Assembly (NCBI GenBank): GCA_028280565.1
Contig: JANQLQ010000070.1
Span: 1-64,000 of the forward strand
Direction of reading: 5' to 3'
From: Fulvivirga sp.
Lineage (GTDB): Bacteria > Bacteroidota > Bacteroidia > Cytophagales > Cyclobacteriaceae
DNA length: 64,000 nt
The notes beneath the pieces were generated by a model, which was given only the letters and a program-made list of their open reading frames with translations, did not search any database and was not told the DNA's origin. The position numbers were made by a program, and so were the translations under genes. Shown piece by piece: positions 63,701 to 64,000 of this stretch (position 1 is the stretch's first letter; every line of letters begins with the position of its first letter).

Positions 63701-64000
63701 GATGTAATGTCTGGGGCCATTGTTGCATCAATGGTATTCCTGCCATTAACCGCAATTTCTTCCTCGGTATAGCCCACAAACGACATGACCAAGGTTGAAT
63801 TCGGACCCGCTATGACCAGGCTGTAATTACCATTAACATCGGTAACAGTACCGTTAGTGGTACCTTTTTCCAGCACGGTGGCACCGGGAAGTCCCACGCC
63901 ATTTTCATCCATGACTTTACCCGTAACGGTAAAGGTCTGCGCCGTAGCAGCAGATGCTAAGAATAAGCACCCCATGAACAGGCCAAAAAGCCCTATCGTT
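60718..64000 (-). CDS. susC: SusC/RagA-family TonB-dependent outer-membrane transporter (start beyond right edge)
   Basis: At least 1085 residues are visible. The frame remains open to base 64000 (GLFGLFMGCLFLASAATAQ looks like the end of a signal peptide), so the true start lies outside. After the signal comes a carboxypeptidase-regulatory-like domain (GKVMDENGVGLPGATVLEKG), a TonB box region (LQEIVVVGYGTQKRSD), a plug (TRIMIRGTGSVTSATEPLFI, then YGSRGANGVIIVTTKTGK) and a 22-strand barrel ending GGVNIKL. No STN domain is visible, unlike the receptor at the left edge, so it probably does not signal through an anti-sigma factor. Paired with SusD. Confidence 0.94.
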   Translation of the reverse strand, partial: TIGLFGLFMGCLFLASAATAQTFTVTGKVMDENGVGLPGATVLEKGTTNGTVTDVNGNYSLVIAGPNSTLVMSFVGYTEEEIAVNGRNTIDATMAPDITSLQEIVVVGYGTQKRSDIINAVSTIDAEQIAKTPTPSFTQALQGTVSGVQMTASNGEPGGATRIMIRGTGSVTSATEPLFIIDGIQLGAGGTDAFNFINPQDIESVTVLKDAGATAIYGSRGANGVIIVTTKTGKAGQKSLNFSFEAGATVPINDLELANADEWRSLVALGRRNSGLDDPNSDVIGNSSNAIFDTRHRPIYRDQDLYNTTNTDWVDLMQENGRYEQYTFSSSNATEKTSYFLSGQYRTQEGNFGDTQFDRYTGRLNVDFNATDYLKLGVRYSIIYENDVPRETGNNNNVVQAGGAQGNLGNRALFGTLYDGAIPVLPQTLPDGTIFDPVGRNNLTYLDRRDIANRTRERFRNIGSIFAELSPIEGLVLRAEASGSFLTGRENRFTTARVAEEETPGDYDNGEDYIFEDGLPRLEYIENEFTQSNLAATLSYTKTFKEKHNFTGLLGVERVYNGGRRISINAENASSPQEISELGPTIQPNGSFWFELNNSVFEERKLFSHFGRLTYNFDNKYYLEGTMRRDGSSVFADGNEFDWFPSVSAGWVASRESFYDLEVLNYLKLSGSYGISGNQEIPTGQDIDGFLNFARFPTNLIPGGLVQNRLASNDIRWERTSTINAALDFELFNSRISGSIGYYQSKSDDILLDIPLALSQGVYPPGGPDAVSIANVGTLKNWGWEFEISSQNISKGNFTWTTSFNISTNRNEVERLFPGFDGSPTTFTAFGGPGSAYTTVQEGAPIGEFYLPVFAGYDRDGVMLIREVDQEILEATGERVFTGRTIRNLDNAFEAHSVIQEDKTGLPTFFGGIGNTFSYKGLSIYFQFTFQGGNYIYDNMARRNVGVGQTVLRKDLVGNTWTPDNTNAEYPVLAFNSLIPVEDPNVPGEFIQERVADRSDKWLEKGDFIRLRTISLSYDFSNAISEKTNNILSGLSVFVNLQNVATFSRFDTVDPEFVQTGSNPTQRNLAQGVINSVPLWQVFTASGGVNIKL

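Noticed and set aside
40647-64000. Assignment of the locus to ulvan degradation
   Set aside because: Rhamnosidase and sulfatases would fit, but no ulvan lyase (PL24/25/28/40) or GH105/GH88 gene is seen in the window.

Overview
The window looks like a carbohydrate-degradation (saccharolytic) region of a Bacteroidota chromosome, most likely a marine or soil member of the Cytophagia. This rests on SusC/SusD pairs, an ECF sigma/FecR pair feeding a TonB-dependent receptor, many lipoprotein signal peptides, and Por-type (T9SS) C-terminal sorting domains. The taxonomic placement is inference. No tRNA, rRNA, CRISPR array or intact insertion sequence was seen.

Left part (1-17.7 kb). A 5'-complete but left-truncated TonB receptor with an STN signalling domain is preceded by its FecR anti-sigma factor and ECF sigma factor. 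After a non-coding stretch come a lone SGNH esterase-like lipoprotein and a small palindromic element that appears to be inserted at its stop codon. A six-gene minus-strand operon then runs from 14.7 to 5.6 kb: sulfatase, PhoD-like phosphatase, secreted nucleoside hydrolase, GH3, beta-helix protein, GH10 xylanase. Upstream are a DUF4143-type ATPase, a decayed methionine aminopeptidase tail, and a divergent HxlR regulator/NmrA-type reductase pair.

Middle part (17.9-40.2 kb). Here lie a GH51-like arabinofuranosidase, a MarR regulator next to an outer-membrane protein (both with the same 18-bp operator-like sequence), a second type of GH3, and an AlbA_2/Schlafen-like ATP-binding regulator. A second six-gene minus-strand operon (37.2 to 25.4 kb) encodes a beta-helix protein, a secreted nucleoside hydrolase, a GH130-like enzyme, GH35, a second GH130-like enzyme and GH2. 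An AraC regulator is divergent to a secreted dihydrodipicolinate-synthase-family gene, broken by a one-base frameshift at an A6 run, and a secreted cupin.

Right part (40.6-64 kb). A solitary sulfatase and an isoprenylcysteine-methyltransferase-like membrane protein are followed by the main PUL-like block, all on the minus strand: susC (start beyond the right edge), susD, a strong terminator, two tandem GH74-like surface proteins with T9SS sorting domains, sulfatase, GH42, sulfatase and GH106.

Taken together, four S1-type sulfatases with rhamnosidase-, galactosidase-, xylanase- and arabinofuranosidase-type enzymes suggest breakdown of a complex sulfated heteropolysaccharide. No polysaccharide lyase or GH105/GH88 is seen, so the substrate cannot be named. 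The most unusual observations are the secreted nucleoside hydrolases built into two glycan operons, the frameshifted secreted aldolase-family gene, the paired GH74-like proteins, and several miniature palindromic repeats in the intergenic DNA.
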